Shown here one piece after another: positions 35,991 to 46,357 of a stretch of DNA of 64,000 nt. The position numbers and the translations under genes are program-made. Source of the stretch: Duganella sacchari (GTDB taxonomy: Bacteria; Pseudomonadota; Gammaproteobacteria; Burkholderiales; Burkholderiaceae_D); NCBI RefSeq assembly GCF_900143065.1, contig NZ_FRCX01000002.1:62001-126000 (forward strand). The letters are read 5' to 3'. The notes beneath the pieces were generated by a model, which did no database searches, was not told the DNA's origin, and worked only from the letters and a program-made list of their open reading frames with translations. The stretch's first letter is position 1. Every line of letters begins with the position of its first letter.

Positions 35991-37331
35991 ATGGCAACTG
36001 CAGTCGAAACCTTGGGCAAACTCGAACGTCGTATCACGATCTCCTTCCCGCTGACCGAAGTCCGCGCTGAAGTTGAGAAGCGCCTGAAAGTGCAAGCCAA
36101 AACGGCTAAGGCACCAGGCTTCCGTCCGGGCAAAGTTCCTCTGAAAATGGTCGCAGCACAGTACGGTTACCAGATCGAAACCGAAGTGCTGAATGATAAA
36201 GTTGGCCGCGCTTTCAACGACGCCGCAAACGAAGCGCAACTGCGTGTTGCTGGCTTCCCGAACATTGAGCCGAAGTCGGACTCGCCAGCTGGCGTGCTGA
36301 CCTTCGACGCTACCTTCGAAATCTACCCGGAAGTCGCCATCGGTGACCTGACCAAGGTAGAGATCGAAACCGTCAAAGCCGACGTCAGCGATGCTGAGAT
36401 CGACAAGACCATCGAAATCCTGCGCAAACAGCGCGTGCACTTCCACACCAAAGGCGAAGCTGGCGAACACGGCGACGGCGGCGAAGCCATCGCTGCCAAT
36501 GGCGACCGCGTGACCGTGGACTTCGTCGGCTCGATCGACGGCGTTGAATTCCCAGGCGGTAAAGCTGAAGGCTACCCATTCGTCCTGGGCGAAGGCCGCA
36601 TGCTGCCAGAATTCGAAGCTGCGACCGTCGGCCTGAAAGTGGGCGAGTCGAAGACCTTCCCACTGGCATTCCCAGAGGACTACCATGGTAAAGACGTGGC
36701 CGGCAAAACCGCCTCGTTCACCATCACCCTGCAAAAACTGGAATGGGCGCACCTGCCGGAAGTGGACGCCGAGTTCGCTAAATCGCTGGGCGTGGCCGAT
36801 GGCGACGTCGCTAAAATGCGCGAAGACATCAAAGTCAACCTGGAACGTGAAGTCGCTGGCCGCGTGAAAGCACGCAACAAAGAAGCCGTGATGGAAACCC
36901 TGGTCAAGACCGCTACCCTGGACGTGCCAAAATCGCTGATCGCTCAGGACACCGAGCGTCTGGCTGAAATGACCCGTCAAGATATGGCGCAGCGCGGCAT
37001 GAACGTCAAGGACGTGCCATTCCCACCAGAACTGTTCGCAGAAAAAGCCGAGCGCCGCGTACGCCTGGGCCTGATCCTGTCGCAACTGGTCGGTGAGAAC
37101 AACCTGCAAGCCCAGCCAGAACAAGTCAAAGCCCAGATCGAAGACTTCGCACAAAGCTACGAAGATCCACGTGAAGTGCTGAAGTACTACTACAGCGACC
37201 GTCGTCGTCTGGCAGAAGTCGAAGCCCTTGTATTGGAAGAAAACGTCGTCAACTACGTCCTGGGCCTGTCGAAGACTTCGTCCAAGGCAATCGCCTTTGA
37301 CGAACTGATGGGAAGCAACGCACAAGCGTAA
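35991..37331 (+). CDS. tig: trigger factor (ribosome-associated chaperone, peptidyl-prolyl isomerase)
   Basis: A 446-residue protein with the N-terminal ribosome-binding domain carrying the GFRPGKVP signature (residues about 42-49), a central FKBP-type isomerase domain (about 160-245, [12 protein letters not shown]) and a long C-terminal helical chaperone domain. It binds near the exit tunnel and folds nascent chains. The ATG at 35991 matches family starts; a TTG five codons earlier is unlikely. It opens the tig-clpP-clpX-lon proteostasis block and uses the high-expression codon bias seen in the other core genes here. Confidence 0.96.
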   Translation: MATAVETLGKLERRITISFPLTEVRAEVEKRLKVQAKTAKAPGFRPGKVPLKMVAAQYGYQIETEVLNDKVGRAFNDAANEAQLRVAGFPNIEPKSDSPAGVLTFDATFEIYPEVAIGDLTKVEIETVKADVSDAEIDKTIEILRKQRVHFHTKGEAGEHGDGGEAIAANGDRVTVDFVGSIDGVEFPGGKAEGYPFVLGEGRMLPEFEAATVGLKVGESKTFPLAFPEDYHGKDVAGKTASFTITLQKLEWAHLPEVDAEFAKSLGVADGDVAKMREDIKVNLEREVAGRVKARNKEAVMETLVKTATLDVPKSLIAQDTERLAEMTRQDMAQRGMNVKDVPFPPELFAEKAERRVRLGLILSQLVGENNLQAQPEQVKAQIEDFAQSYEDPREVLKYYYSDRRRLAEVEALVLEENVVNYVLGLSKTSSKAIAFDELMGSNAQA

Positions 37332-37334
37332 TTC

Positions 37335-37378
37335 AGTTTGGGCCGGATGATGTAATATAAACATTCCGGCCCCCAAAG
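37335..37378 (+). other. long inverted repeat between tig and clpP
   Basis: GGGCCGGA (37340-37347) pairs with TCCGGCCC (37365-37372), extended by TTT/AAA with one bulge. The 17-base loop is AT-rich and contains TAATAT, which resembles a -10 element. No T-run follows, so it is not a classic terminator. It may stabilise tig mRNA or act as a tig/clpP processing or regulatory site. Confidence 0.4.
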
Positions 37379-37398
37379 CTGCTTCACAAGGAAATAGA

Positions 37399-38025
37399 AT
37401 GACTGGTATGAACCGTAATCCGGCACTGGACACCGAAATGCTCGGCCTGGTACCGATGGTGGTGGAACAAAGCGGTCGCGGCGAGCGCTCTTACGACATC
37501 TACTCGCGCCTGCTGAAGGAACGTATTATCTTCATGGTCGGTCCGGTCAACGACCAGATGGCCAACCTGGTCGTCGCGCAGCTGCTGTTCCTGGAAAGCG
37601 AAAATCCAGACAAGGACATCTCGCTGTACATCAACTCTCCTGGCGGTTCGGTTTCGGCCGGTCTGGCCATCTTCGATACGATGCAGTTCATCAAGCCTGA
37701 CGTCTCGACGCTGTGCACGGGTATTGCCGCCTCGATGGGCGCATTCCTGCTGGCGGCCGGCGCCAAAGGCAAGCGCTTCTCGCTGCCGAACTCGCGCATC
37801 ATGATTCACCAGCCGTCGGGCGGCTCGCAAGGCATGGCGTCGGATATCGAAATCCAGGCCAAGGAAATCCTGTACCTGCGCCACCGTCTGAATTCGATCA
37901 TGGCCGAGCGTAGCGGCCAAAGCGTCGAACAGATCGCCAAAGACACCGATCGTGACCGTTTCATGTCGGCGGAAGAGGCGGTAGAGTACGGTCTGATCGA
38001 CAAAATGTTGACCAACCGGGCTTGA
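37399..38025 (+). CDS. clpP: ATP-dependent Clp protease proteolytic subunit
   Basis: A 208-residue serine peptidase that forms the tetradecameric chamber serving ClpX and ClpA. The catalytic serine is Ser112 in AASMGAF and the histidine is His137 in MIHQPSGG. The N-terminal propeptide (about 15 residues before VPMVVEQ) is expected to be removed autocatalytically. AAGGAAA lies 8 bases before the ATG. It is followed by a wobble-rich hairpin with a T-run and then clpX, so clpX expression may be partly uncoupled. Confidence 0.97.
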   Translation: MTGMNRNPALDTEMLGLVPMVVEQSGRGERSYDIYSRLLKERIIFMVGPVNDQMANLVVAQLLFLESENPDKDISLYINSPGGSVSAGLAIFDTMQFIKPDVSTLCTGIAASMGAFLLAAGAKGKRFSLPNSRIMIHQPSGGSQGMASDIEIQAKEILYLRHRLNSIMAERSGQSVEQIAKDTDRDRFMSAEEAVEYGLIDKMLTNRA

Positions 38026-38051
38026 TGCATCCATTGCAGCATTGCTAGAAA

Positions 38052-38090
38052 AAACGCTCGGGCGATTAATCGTTCGGGCGTTTCGTTTTT
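38052..38090 (+). terminator. intrinsic terminator or attenuator between clpP and clpX
   Basis: AAACGC (38052-38057) pairs with GCGTTT (38078-38083); the inner part uses G-U wobbles around the palindrome CGATTAATCG, and CGTTTTT follows. clpX starts only 85 bases downstream, so partial read-through or a second promoter is needed. Confidence 0.65.
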
Positions 38091-38174
38091 ATTTCGGGTA
38101 GCATGTGCATGTAGGCCGGGTTTCCCGCCCGCATCGCAGCGTACTTGCATCCTGTAACCAAAGAAAACTGCCCC

Positions 38175-39443
38175 ATGTCAGACAAAAAATCCTCCAGCGG
38201 CGAAAAACTTCTGTACTGCTCGTTCTGTGGCAAAAGCCAGCACGAGGTGAAGAAACTCATCGCCGGCCCATCGGTCTTCATCTGCGATGAGTGCATCGAT
38301 TTGTGCAATGACATCATCCGCGATGAAACCTCGGCCATCGAGTCGGTCACTGGCGCCAAGTCGGACTTGCCAACGCCGCATGAAATCAAGGACTTGCTGG
38401 ACCAATACGTGATTGGCCAGCAGACGGCCAAGCGCATCCTGTCGGTGGCGGTGTACAACCACTACAAGCGCCTGAAACACCTGGGCAAGAAAGACGACGT
38501 CGAACTGGCTAAGTCCAACATCCTGCTGGTCGGTCCTACCGGCTCCGGCAAGACCCTGCTGGCCCAGACCCTGGCGCGCATGCTGAACGTGCCGTTCGTG
38601 ATCGCCGACGCCACCACGCTGACCGAAGCCGGCTACGTGGGCGAGGACGTCGAGAACATCATCCAGAAGCTGTTGCAAAGCTGCAACTACGACGTGGACA
38701 AGGCGCAACGCGGCATCGTCTACATCGACGAGATCGACAAGATCTCGCGCAAGTCGGACAACCCGTCGATTACCCGTGACGTTTCGGGCGAGGGCGTGCA
38801 GCAGGCGCTGCTGAAACTGATCGAAGGCACCATGGCGTCGGTCCCGCCACAAGGCGGCCGCAAGCATCCTAACCAGGACTTCGTGCAGATCGACACCACC
38901 AACATCATGTTCATTTGCGGCGGTGCGTTTGACGGCCTGGCCAAGGTGATCGAGAACCGTTCGGAGAAATCCGGCATTGGTTTCGGCGCTTCGGTGAAGA
39001 GCAAGTCCGAGCGCGCAGTCAGCGATGTGCTGCAGGAAGCCGAACCGGAAGATCTGATCAAGTTCGGCCTGATCCCTGAGCTGGTGGGCCGTCTGCCGGT
39101 AGTGGCCACGCTGGCCGAGCTGACCGAAGAGGCGCTGATCCAGATTCTGGTCGAGCCGAAAAACGCGCTGATCAAGCAATATTCCAAGCTGCTGGAAATG
39201 GAAGGCGCTGAACTGGAGATCCGTCCTGCTGCATTGCACGCGATCGCCAAAAAAGCGCTGGCGCGTAAAACCGGCGCCCGTGGCCTGCGTTCGATCCTGG
39301 AACACGCGCTGCTCGATACCATGTACGAGCTGCCAAATGAAACCAATGTCACCAAAGTGGTTATTGATGAAAATACCATTACCAGTGGCGCTAAACCTTT
39401 GCTGATTTATCAGGAACAGGCAAAAGCGTCTGGTGAGAATTAA
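38175..39443 (+). CDS. clpX: ATP-dependent Clp protease ATP-binding subunit
   Basis: The 422-residue AAA+ unfoldase delivers ssrA-tagged and other substrates to ClpP. The N-terminal zinc-binding domain has the C4 motif CSFCGK ... CDECIDLC. Walker A is GPTGSGKT and Walker B is IVYIDEID; the ClpP-binding IGF loop region is present (KSGIGFGA). The ATG at 38175 starts MSDKKSS, the usual start. It is followed by a very strong terminator, so lon is transcribed separately. Confidence 0.97.
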   Translation: MSDKKSSSGEKLLYCSFCGKSQHEVKKLIAGPSVFICDECIDLCNDIIRDETSAIESVTGAKSDLPTPHEIKDLLDQYVIGQQTAKRILSVAVYNHYKRLKHLGKKDDVELAKSNILLVGPTGSGKTLLAQTLARMLNVPFVIADATTLTEAGYVGEDVENIIQKLLQSCNYDVDKAQRGIVYIDEIDKISRKSDNPSITRDVSGEGVQQALLKLIEGTMASVPPQGGRKHPNQDFVQIDTTNIMFICGGAFDGLAKVIENRSEKSGIGFGASVKSKSERAVSDVLQEAEPEDLIKFGLIPELVGRLPVVATLAELTEEALIQILVEPKNALIKQYSKLLEMEGAELEIRPAALHAIAKKALARKTGARGLRSILEHALLDTMYELPNETNVTKVVIDENTITSGAKPLLIYQEQAKASGEN

Positions 39444-39545
39444 ATAACTTGTGCACACTTCGCTCTGACGGATGCAAAATTCATTTCGCATCCCAAGGGC
39501 AAGGCGGTACAATCAAAACCAATAAAAGAATCAGGCTTCATTCGG

Positions 39546-39586
39546 AAAGCCACACGTGACACCCTGTCACGCGTGGCTTTTTTATT
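39546..39586 (+). terminator. very long intrinsic terminator after clpX
   Basis: A 16-bp stem with one mismatch (AAAGCCAC-x-CGTGACA at 39546-39561 against TGTCACGCGTGGCTTT at 39565-39580) closes a CCC loop and runs into a T6 tail. It should isolate clpX from lon efficiently. The rest of the 275-bp clpX-lon gap holds the lon promoter region and no gene. Confidence 0.85.
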
Positions 39587-39660
39587 TGATTCTTTTAGAG
39601 TGCGACTGGCTTCTTTGAAAAACATTCTTTTATATAAGGAATTATTTCTTGTAGTTTGGT

Positions 39661-39689
39661 CTTGTGATTCGGCAAAACAGCGCCAATAT
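39661..39689 (+). promoter_or_regulatory. possible heat-shock (sigma-32) promoter for lon
   Basis: CTTGTGA (39661-39667), then 14 bases, then GCCAATAT (39682-39689) resembles the RpoH pattern CTTGAAA-N13-15-CCCCATNT at 5 of 7 and 6 of 8 positions. lon is a known RpoH target in related bacteria. A sigma-70-like TTGAAA at 39615 with AT-rich sequence behind it is an alternative or second promoter. Confidence 0.35.
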
Positions 39690-39718
39690 CATAATCACGC
39701 TTTCACATAAGGTACGCC

Positions 39719-42130
<2,412 letters not shown>

Positions 42131-42152
42131 CTGTTTAGCTGTAATATCAAGA

Positions 42153-42185
42153 AAACAGGCGCTTTTATAGCGCCTGTTTTTTTAT
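42153..42185 (+). terminator. intrinsic terminator after lon
   Basis: A perfect 10-bp stem AAACAGGCGC (42153-42162) / GCGCCTGTTT (42170-42179) with a 7-base loop is followed by a run of T. Confidence 0.9.
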
Positions 42186-42212
42186 TTTTACTTATTTTTC
42201 TATTGTGCAGCC

Positions 42213-42242
42213 TTGACACGATAGTGGGCTGGCTTGTTTAAT
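42213..42242 (+). promoter_or_regulatory. sigma-70 promoter of hupB
   Basis: A perfect -35 TTGACA (42213-42218) is followed after 18 bases by TTTAAT (42237-42242), a 5 of 6 match to the -10 consensus. Transcription would start near 42249, giving a leader of about 64 bases before hupB. Confidence 0.7.
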
Positions 42243-42312
42243 ACGGCCTGAATTTTTTGCGTTCCAGTTATTTTAACGGGAACAGATATAACCTTAGTCA
42301 CGGGGAATTGCT

Positions 42313-42585
42313 TTGAATAAGACTGAATTGATTGACCATATCGCCACCACCGCTGATATCTCGAAAGCGGCTGCTGCACGCGCACTGGACGCAGTAATCG
42401 ACGGCGTGACCACCAGCCTGCAAAACAACGACAGCGTGACCCTGGTCGGCTTTGGCACCTTCTCGGTCAGCGAGCGTGCAGCCCGTACCGGCCGCAACCC
42501 ACGCACCAAAGAAGAGATCGTTATCGAGGCAGCTAAAGTTCCTAAATTTAAAGCTGGTAAAGCTTTGAAAGATGCTGTAAACTAA
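42313..42585 (+). CDS. hupB: HU-family DNA-binding protein
   Basis: The 90-residue histone-like protein bends and compacts DNA as a dimer. The DNA-contacting arm carries the GRNPRT motif (about 61-66), and the N-terminal [11 protein letters not shown] is typical. The start is a TTG at 42313-42315 with GGGGA 6 bases before it; no ATG is available nearby, so the rare start is real. It stands between lon and the tRNA cluster. No terminator is visible between its stop and tRNA-Val, 49 bases away. Confidence 0.96.
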   Translation: MNKTELIDHIATTADISKAAAARALDAVIDGVTTSLQNNDSVTLVGFGTFSVSERAARTGRNPRTKEEIVIEAAKVPKFKAGKALKDAVN

Positions 42586-42634
42586 CGGACTTCGGTGAGC
42601 AGCAAAGGTAATCAAGCTGTTCACTGCGGCAAAT

Positions 42635-42710
42635 GGGCGGTTAGCTCAGTTGGTAGAGCGGAGCCCTTACAAGGCTTAGGTCGGGAGTTCGAGCCTCTCA
42701 CCGCCCACCA
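42635..42710 (+). tRNA. tRNA-Val (anticodon UAC)
   Basis: The 76-nt gene has acceptor stem GGGCGGT/ACCGCCC, D-loop AGCTCAGTTGGTAGAGC, anticodon loop CTTACAA giving UAC, a T-arm with TTCGAGC, and an encoded ACCA. The T-stem has one G-U wobble. Confidence 0.97.
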
Positions 42711-42781
42711 AAGATTGTTTATCAATCACATTTGCCAAGCAGTAAAACATGTAGTAGAATGTTGCACCTCAGTATCCAGCT

Positions 42782-42858
42782 GGAGCGGTAGTTCAGTTGG
42801 TTAGAATACCGGCCTGTCACGCCGGGGGTCGCGGGTTCGAGCCCCGTCCGCTCCGCCA
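42782..42858 (+). tRNA. tRNA-Asp (anticodon GUC), copy 1
   Basis: The 77-nt gene has acceptor stem GGAGCGG/CCGCTCC, anticodon loop CTGTCAC giving GUC, T-loop GGTTCGAGC, and an encoded GCCA. It is identical to the second copy 31 bases downstream. Confidence 0.97.
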
Positions 42859-42889
42859 ACGAGATATTGAGTTTAGTAGGACCCAACAA

Positions 42890-42966
42890 GGAGCGGTAGT
42901 TCAGTTGGTTAGAATACCGGCCTGTCACGCCGGGGGTCGCGGGTTCGAGCCCCGTCCGCTCCGCCA
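42890..42966 (+). tRNA. tRNA-Asp (anticodon GUC), copy 2
   Basis: This is identical in all 77 positions to copy 1. The two form a direct repeat separated by 31 bp and are a potential site for recombination or for integration of mobile DNA. A strong terminator follows 11 bases later. Confidence 0.97.
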
Positions 42967-42977
42967 AGAACAAGATA

Positions 42978-43013
42978 CCCCGCAGCTTTAAATAAGCTGC
43001 GGGGTTTTTCTTT
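42978..43013 (+). terminator. strong intrinsic terminator of the hupB/tRNA transcription unit
   Basis: A perfect 11-bp stem CCCCGCAGCTT (42978-42988) / AAGCTGCGGGG (42994-43004) with loop TAAAT is followed by TTTTTCTTTTTT. It is the only terminator between hupB and this point. Confidence 0.92.
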
Positions 43014-43146
43014 TTTCACGCCAGAATAATTCCCCGTATTGATTTAATGCGGCCGCAATTAAACGAACTGTTCGTAGCGCAAATGCACGACTTGGGTGCT
43101 ATTTTTTTATGGTTAATATTTTCGTGCTCATGGGCTAACGTGGCGG

Positions 43147-43266
43147 CTAGTTCAACTTCTGGAATTTGCCCGTGTCCAGCAGTTAGTAGTGGCGTTTGCC
43201 GTGGCCATCGACGCAGGCATAGTCGATAGTCACCAGGCGGCCCTGGTTGAGCTGGTCATACAAAGA
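43147..43266 (-). pseudogene. possible relic of a protein gene (about 40 codons)
   Basis: On the minus strand the frame reads YDQLNQGRLVTIDY, then ACVDGHGKRHY, a TAA, then LLDTGKFQKLN and TAG. Third positions are mostly G or C, as in the intact genes around it. Upstream codons lie in another frame (FDAPYFDAP), consistent with a frameshift. There is no start or ribosome site. I do not recognise the family, and the run is short enough that chance cannot be excluded. Confidence 0.3.
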
Positions 43267-43379
43267 GGAGCGTCAAAGTATGGCGCATCGAAAGTCCTTT
43301 AGTGAGCTGGGTCATAAACATAGTTTCTGAAAATCTTCGTTTTTGCCGATCGTCCGCTATCAAAGTGATAAGCAGATGC

Positions 43380-43408
43380 TTGCTAAGCCACCAGTGCCCC
43401 TGTAGAAT
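43380..43408 (+). promoter_or_regulatory. sigma-70 promoter upstream of ppiD
   Basis: TTGCTA (43380-43385), 17-bp spacer, TAGAAT (43403-43408). Predicted start near 43415. It lies 133 bases before the ppiD ATG and is followed by a terminator hairpin at 43482-43505. Confidence 0.55.
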
Positions 43409-43414
43409 CGTGCG

Positions 43415-43505
43415 ATACTGATTTTTTCGGCATACTCCGGCTTCACTTTGCGGTGCAAGTCATTGAATAAAAAAGAGAATTGGCGAACGCGAGTTCGCCT
43501 TTTTT
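43415..43505 (+). ncRNA. candidate small RNA or ppiD attenuator leader (about 90 nt)
   Basis: A good promoter (43380-43408) and a good terminator (43482-43505) are about 90 bases apart with no coding frame between. Transcription would either stop before ppiD, making a free small RNA, or read through conditionally, making this an attenuated leader. Sequence alone does not separate the two. Confidence 0.38.
43482..43505 (+). terminator. intrinsic terminator 36 bp before ppiD
   Basis: A perfect 7-bp stem GGCGAAC/GTTCGCC with a GCGA loop (43482-43499) is followed by T6. An A-rich stretch on the left makes it partly bidirectional. Confidence 0.75.
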
Positions 43506-43541
43506 GTATGTGCAAGTAACCATCATCCGAATTGGTAGACC

Positions 43542-45452
43542 ATGTTTGAATTTATTCGTACCCATCAGCGCTTGATGCAGATTTTCCTGGCGATCATTAT
43601 TGTTCCGTCGTTTGCATTTGTCGGTCTCGGTAGTTACAAGAGCTTTGGCGACGATGCCGGCACCATCGCCAAAATCGATGGCAAGCCCTTGTCCCAGCTG
43701 GAATTTGACAACGCCGTGCGCAACCAGCTGGACACCTATCGCCAGCGTATGGGCGCACAGTTCGACCAAAAAATGGTTGATACCCCAGAGTTCAAGCAAA
43801 GCGTGCTGGACCAGCTCATCGCGCAGCGCGCCGTGGCTGCGGAAGTCGCCCACAGCAATCTGGCGGTCCCTGATGCTCAGCTGCAGAAGGCCATCATGGA
43901 CCAGTTCGGCGGTCCGGCCAACTTCAATATGGACACCTACAAACAGGTGCTGGCCGCCCAAGGCATGAAACCGACCGATTTTGACGCGCGTATGCGTCAG
44001 GATCTGGTGCTGCAGCAACTGGCCGTGGCGGTGGAAGGCACGGGCTTTGCACCGCGCACCGTGGCCAAGTCGCTGTCGGACATCGCCGCGCAGGAGCGTG
44101 AAGTACAGGAGCTGCTGCTGCCGGTGGCTGACTTCGTGCCGCAAGTGAAAGTAACCGACGACATGGTCAAGGCGTTCTACGAAAAGAACGCCAAGCAGTT
44201 CGAAGTGCCTGAACAGGCCAAGATCGAATACGTGGTGTTCAACAATGATGCGGTGCTGAGCCAGATCAGCGTGGCCGACGCCGAAGTGTCGGACTACTAC
44301 GAGAAAAACAAAGCGCAATTCACCACCGGTGAAGTGCGCCGCGCCAGCCACATCCTGGTGACCTTGAAGAAGGGCGCCAGCGCCGCTGAGACCACCGCAG
44401 CCAAAACCAAGGCCGAAGCCATTCTGGCCGAAGTGCGCAAGGCGCCAGCTGATTTCGCTAAAATCGCAAAAGCCAAATCGGAAGACCAAGGTTCGGCCGA
44501 GCAGGGCGGTGATCTGGGCGTGATTGAAAAAGGCATGCTGGTGGCGCCGGTTGAAAACGGCATCAACAAGCTGAAGCAGGGCGAGATCAGCGATCTGGTA
44601 CAGTCGGAATTCGGCTTCCACATCCTGACCGTGACCGAGCTGAAGCCAGCCGTGGTCAAACCGTTTGAGTCGGTAAAAGCTGACGTGACCGATATGCTGA
44701 AAAAGCAGAAAGCCTCGAAGAAGTATTCGGAGATGGCCGAGGCCTTCACCAACACCGTCTACGAGCAATCGGACAGCCTGAAGCCAGTCGCTGACAAGCT
44801 GGGCCTGAAGATCGAAACCGCGGCCAATGTATCGCGTATGCCATCGCCGATGGCTGCTGCGGCGCCGTACAACAACGCCAAGTTCCTGGCTGCGCTGTTC
44901 TCCAACGATTCGATCAGCAGCAAGCGCAATACCGAAGCCGTTGAAACCGCGCCAAGCACGCTGGTGGCTGGCCGCATCGTCGAATTCAAGCCTGCGACCA
45001 AGCGTCCGCTGGCAGAAGTCGATGCGCAGATCCGTCAGCGCGTGACCATGGAAGAGGCCGCCAAGCTGGCCACCAAAGCTGGCGAAGACAAGCTGGCTGC
45101 GTTCAAGAAGTCCGGCGAAGCGACTGGCTTCAGCGCTGTGAAAGTTGTCTCGCGCGCCAAGAACGAAGGCATCAACGGCCTGGCCATGCAGTCGATCATG
45201 AAAACGGACACCACCAAGCTGCCAGCCTACGTCGGCGTCGATGTGCCCGGCATGGGCTACGGCGTGTACCGTATCGCCAAGGTGCAGCAGCCTGCCCAGC
45301 AGGACGAGGCGCAGCGCAAGCAGGAAGCCGAGCAGATCGGTAACATCATCGCCCAGCAAGAGATGGCGCAATACATCGAACTGCTGAAGCAAAAGGCGAA
45401 AGTGAAAATCCTCAAGCCTGTGACGACGACAACCGTCGCTGAAGTGAAGTAA
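43542..45452 (+). CDS. ppiD: periplasmic folding chaperone with SurA-N and parvulin domains (PpiD-like)
   Basis: A 636-residue inner-membrane protein with one N-terminal anchor (about 12-32, LMQIFLAIIIVPSFAFVGL), a SurA-type N-terminal chaperone domain and a parvulin domain (about 265-360; ASHILVTLKKGA ... GGDLGVIEKGMLVAPVE ... SEFGFHILTV). It helps fold outer-membrane and secreted proteins at the Sec translocon exit. The position next to lon-hupB is conserved in proteobacteria. A terminator hairpin lies 36 bases upstream, so regulation by read-through is possible. It ends at its own strong terminator. Confidence 0.95.
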   Translation: MFEFIRTHQRLMQIFLAIIIVPSFAFVGLGSYKSFGDDAGTIAKIDGKPLSQLEFDNAVRNQLDTYRQRMGAQFDQKMVDTPEFKQSVLDQLIAQRAVAAEVAHSNLAVPDAQLQKAIMDQFGGPANFNMDTYKQVLAAQGMKPTDFDARMRQDLVLQQLAVAVEGTGFAPRTVAKSLSDIAAQEREVQELLLPVADFVPQVKVTDDMVKAFYEKNAKQFEVPEQAKIEYVVFNNDAVLSQISVADAEVSDYYEKNKAQFTTGEVRRASHILVTLKKGASAAETTAAKTKAEAILAEVRKAPADFAKIAKAKSEDQGSAEQGGDLGVIEKGMLVAPVENGINKLKQGEISDLVQSEFGFHILTVTELKPAVVKPFESVKADVTDMLKKQKASKKYSEMAEAFTNTVYEQSDSLKPVADKLGLKIETAANVSRMPSPMAAAAPYNNAKFLAALFSNDSISSKRNTEAVETAPSTLVAGRIVEFKPATKRPLAEVDAQIRQRVTMEEAAKLATKAGEDKLAAFKKSGEATGFSAVKVVSRAKNEGINGLAMQSIMKTDTTKLPAYVGVDVPGMGYGVYRIAKVQQPAQQDEAQRKQEAEQIGNIIAQQEMAQYIELLKQKAKVKILKPVTTTTVAEVK

Positions 45453-45456
45453 AACA

Positions 45457-45488
45457 AAAGGCCGCTGAAAACATCAGCGGCCTTTTTG
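45457..45488 (+). terminator. intrinsic terminator after ppiD
   Basis: A perfect 12-bp stem AAAGGCCGCTGA (45457-45468) / TCAGCGGCCTTT (45474-45485) with loop AAACA runs into T5. Confidence 0.9.
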
Positions 45489-45576
45489 TTTATGAGTGAT
45501 GCCTGCGTGACAATATGAGGATTTTCCGCCCTGGCAAACTGTTATGCTGAAAGCCTGTTGAGTTCAAGGGTAAAAG

Positions 45577-45789
45577 ATGTCGTTCAGTAGAACCGTAATC
45601 ATTCTGGGCCTGTCCGGCGTACTCGCACTGGCGACCCTGCTGGCCGCCTCGGTGCTGTATGCAGACTTCAACCTGTGGGTAAAGACCCTGTCAGCGGCGC
45701 ATGCCAGGCTGCTGGCGCCCGCTTTCGTGGCGATCAGCGGCATCTTCATTTCTCTCGGCGCACTCGCTCGCCGCCGCCATGGACTATGA
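45577..45789 (+). CDS. small two-helix membrane protein, unknown function
   Basis: A 70-residue protein with two hydrophobic segments (about 6-28 and 45-63) and a basic RRRH end. AAGGG lies 7 bases before the ATG. I do not recognise a family. It lies alone between ppiD and another unknown protein on the same strand, 75 bases ahead of that gene. Confidence 0.55.
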   Translation: MSFSRTVIILGLSGVLALATLLAASVLYADFNLWVKTLSAAHARLLAPAFVAISGIFISLGALARRRHGL

Positions 45790-45864
45790 GACTGCCAAGA
45801 AGCTCATGGGCCGAGTATTTCAAAAACAAGACAAAACCGGATCAATAGTATCCGGAGGTTAGGA

Positions 45865-46350
45865 ATGATGTTGCAAAAATTTGTGGCGACCCCTTTGGCC
45901 GCCGTGGCCGCATTTATTGCGGCGGTTGTGTTTGCCGGCTGTACCGGTTTGATCTTTTACGTTTGGCCGACTGGCTTGATTGACCACAAACTGGCGATTA
46001 CGCCGGAGGTCATACAGCGCCTGCGCGATTTGCAGTCGGAGCGCAAGTTCGAGCCTGACCCCATGACATTCTACCCAGGTGCGCGCAATGAGACGGAACG
46101 CGCGGCTGCGCAGGCGGCGGTGGATGCGACCATTGCATCGCTGATTACCCAGCTGCCGGCACATCCACGGCGCTCGACCGTACTTGGCACAATGAAGGTC
46201 GCCCTGGCGAATTTCGATACCGTGGAATCGGAAGAACGTGACCGGCTGCTGGGATATTTCACCCAGATCATGGAGATTTGCGGGGTGCAGAGTTCCGCCG
46301 AGCTATTCAATGTCTGGCGCTATGGTTTTCCGTACGGCTGGTTCCTCTGA
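45865..46350 (+). CDS. uncharacterised protein with N-terminal membrane segment (possibly DUF4844-like)
   Basis: A 161-residue protein. One hydrophobic segment (about 9-35, containing FAGCTG, which could be a weak lipobox) is followed by a soluble helical domain ending in an ERDRLLGYFTQIMEI block and FNVWRYGFPYG. The latter recalls DUF4844, recognised from memory only. GGAGG lies upstream of paired ATG codons. It converges on mnmH with a 7-base gap. No function is known. Confidence 0.65.
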   Translation: MMLQKFVATPLAAVAAFIAAVVFAGCTGLIFYVWPTGLIDHKLAITPEVIQRLRDLQSERKFEPDPMTFYPGARNETERAAAQAAVDATIASLITQLPAHPRRSTVLGTMKVALANFDTVESEERDRLLGYFTQIMEICGVQSSAELFNVWRYGFPYGWFL

Positions 46351-46357
46351 CCCGGAG

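Larger units (their letters stand above)
43014..43541 (+). other. 528-bp region without an intact gene between the tRNA cluster and ppiD
   Basis: The left part (43014-43140) is AT-rich and shows nothing identifiable. 43147-43266 reads on the minus strand as host-like codons broken by a stop, a possible gene relic. 43267-43370 is unassigned. From 43380 a sigma-70 promoter, an unstructured stretch and a terminator suggest a short RNA or a leader of ppiD. Confidence 0.6.

Noticed and set aside
35751..37433. A 560-codon minus-strand frame across tig and tRNA-Leu
   Set aside because: It translates the complement of a tRNA, a known source of false proteins ([20 protein letters not shown] text), and the complement of tig.
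42782..42966. Two 77-bp direct repeats separated by 31 bp, considered as a CRISPR-like or integration repeat
   Set aside because: They fold as identical tRNA-Asp genes. There are only two units, and no integrase or att duplication is seen.
42722..42991. Short frames on both strands over the two tRNA-Asp genes with internally repeated peptides
   Set aside because: The repeat simply reflects two identical tRNA genes. These are classic spurious tRNA translations.
43047..43229. A 60-codon frame in the tRNA-ppiD gap
   Set aside because: There is no ribosome site and codon use is unlike neighbouring genes; it overlaps the minus-strand relic.
43443..45392. A 649-codon frame antisense to ppiD
   Set aside because: ppiD has intact SurA-N and parvulin domains. 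The antisense product is low-complexity Phe/His/Leu.
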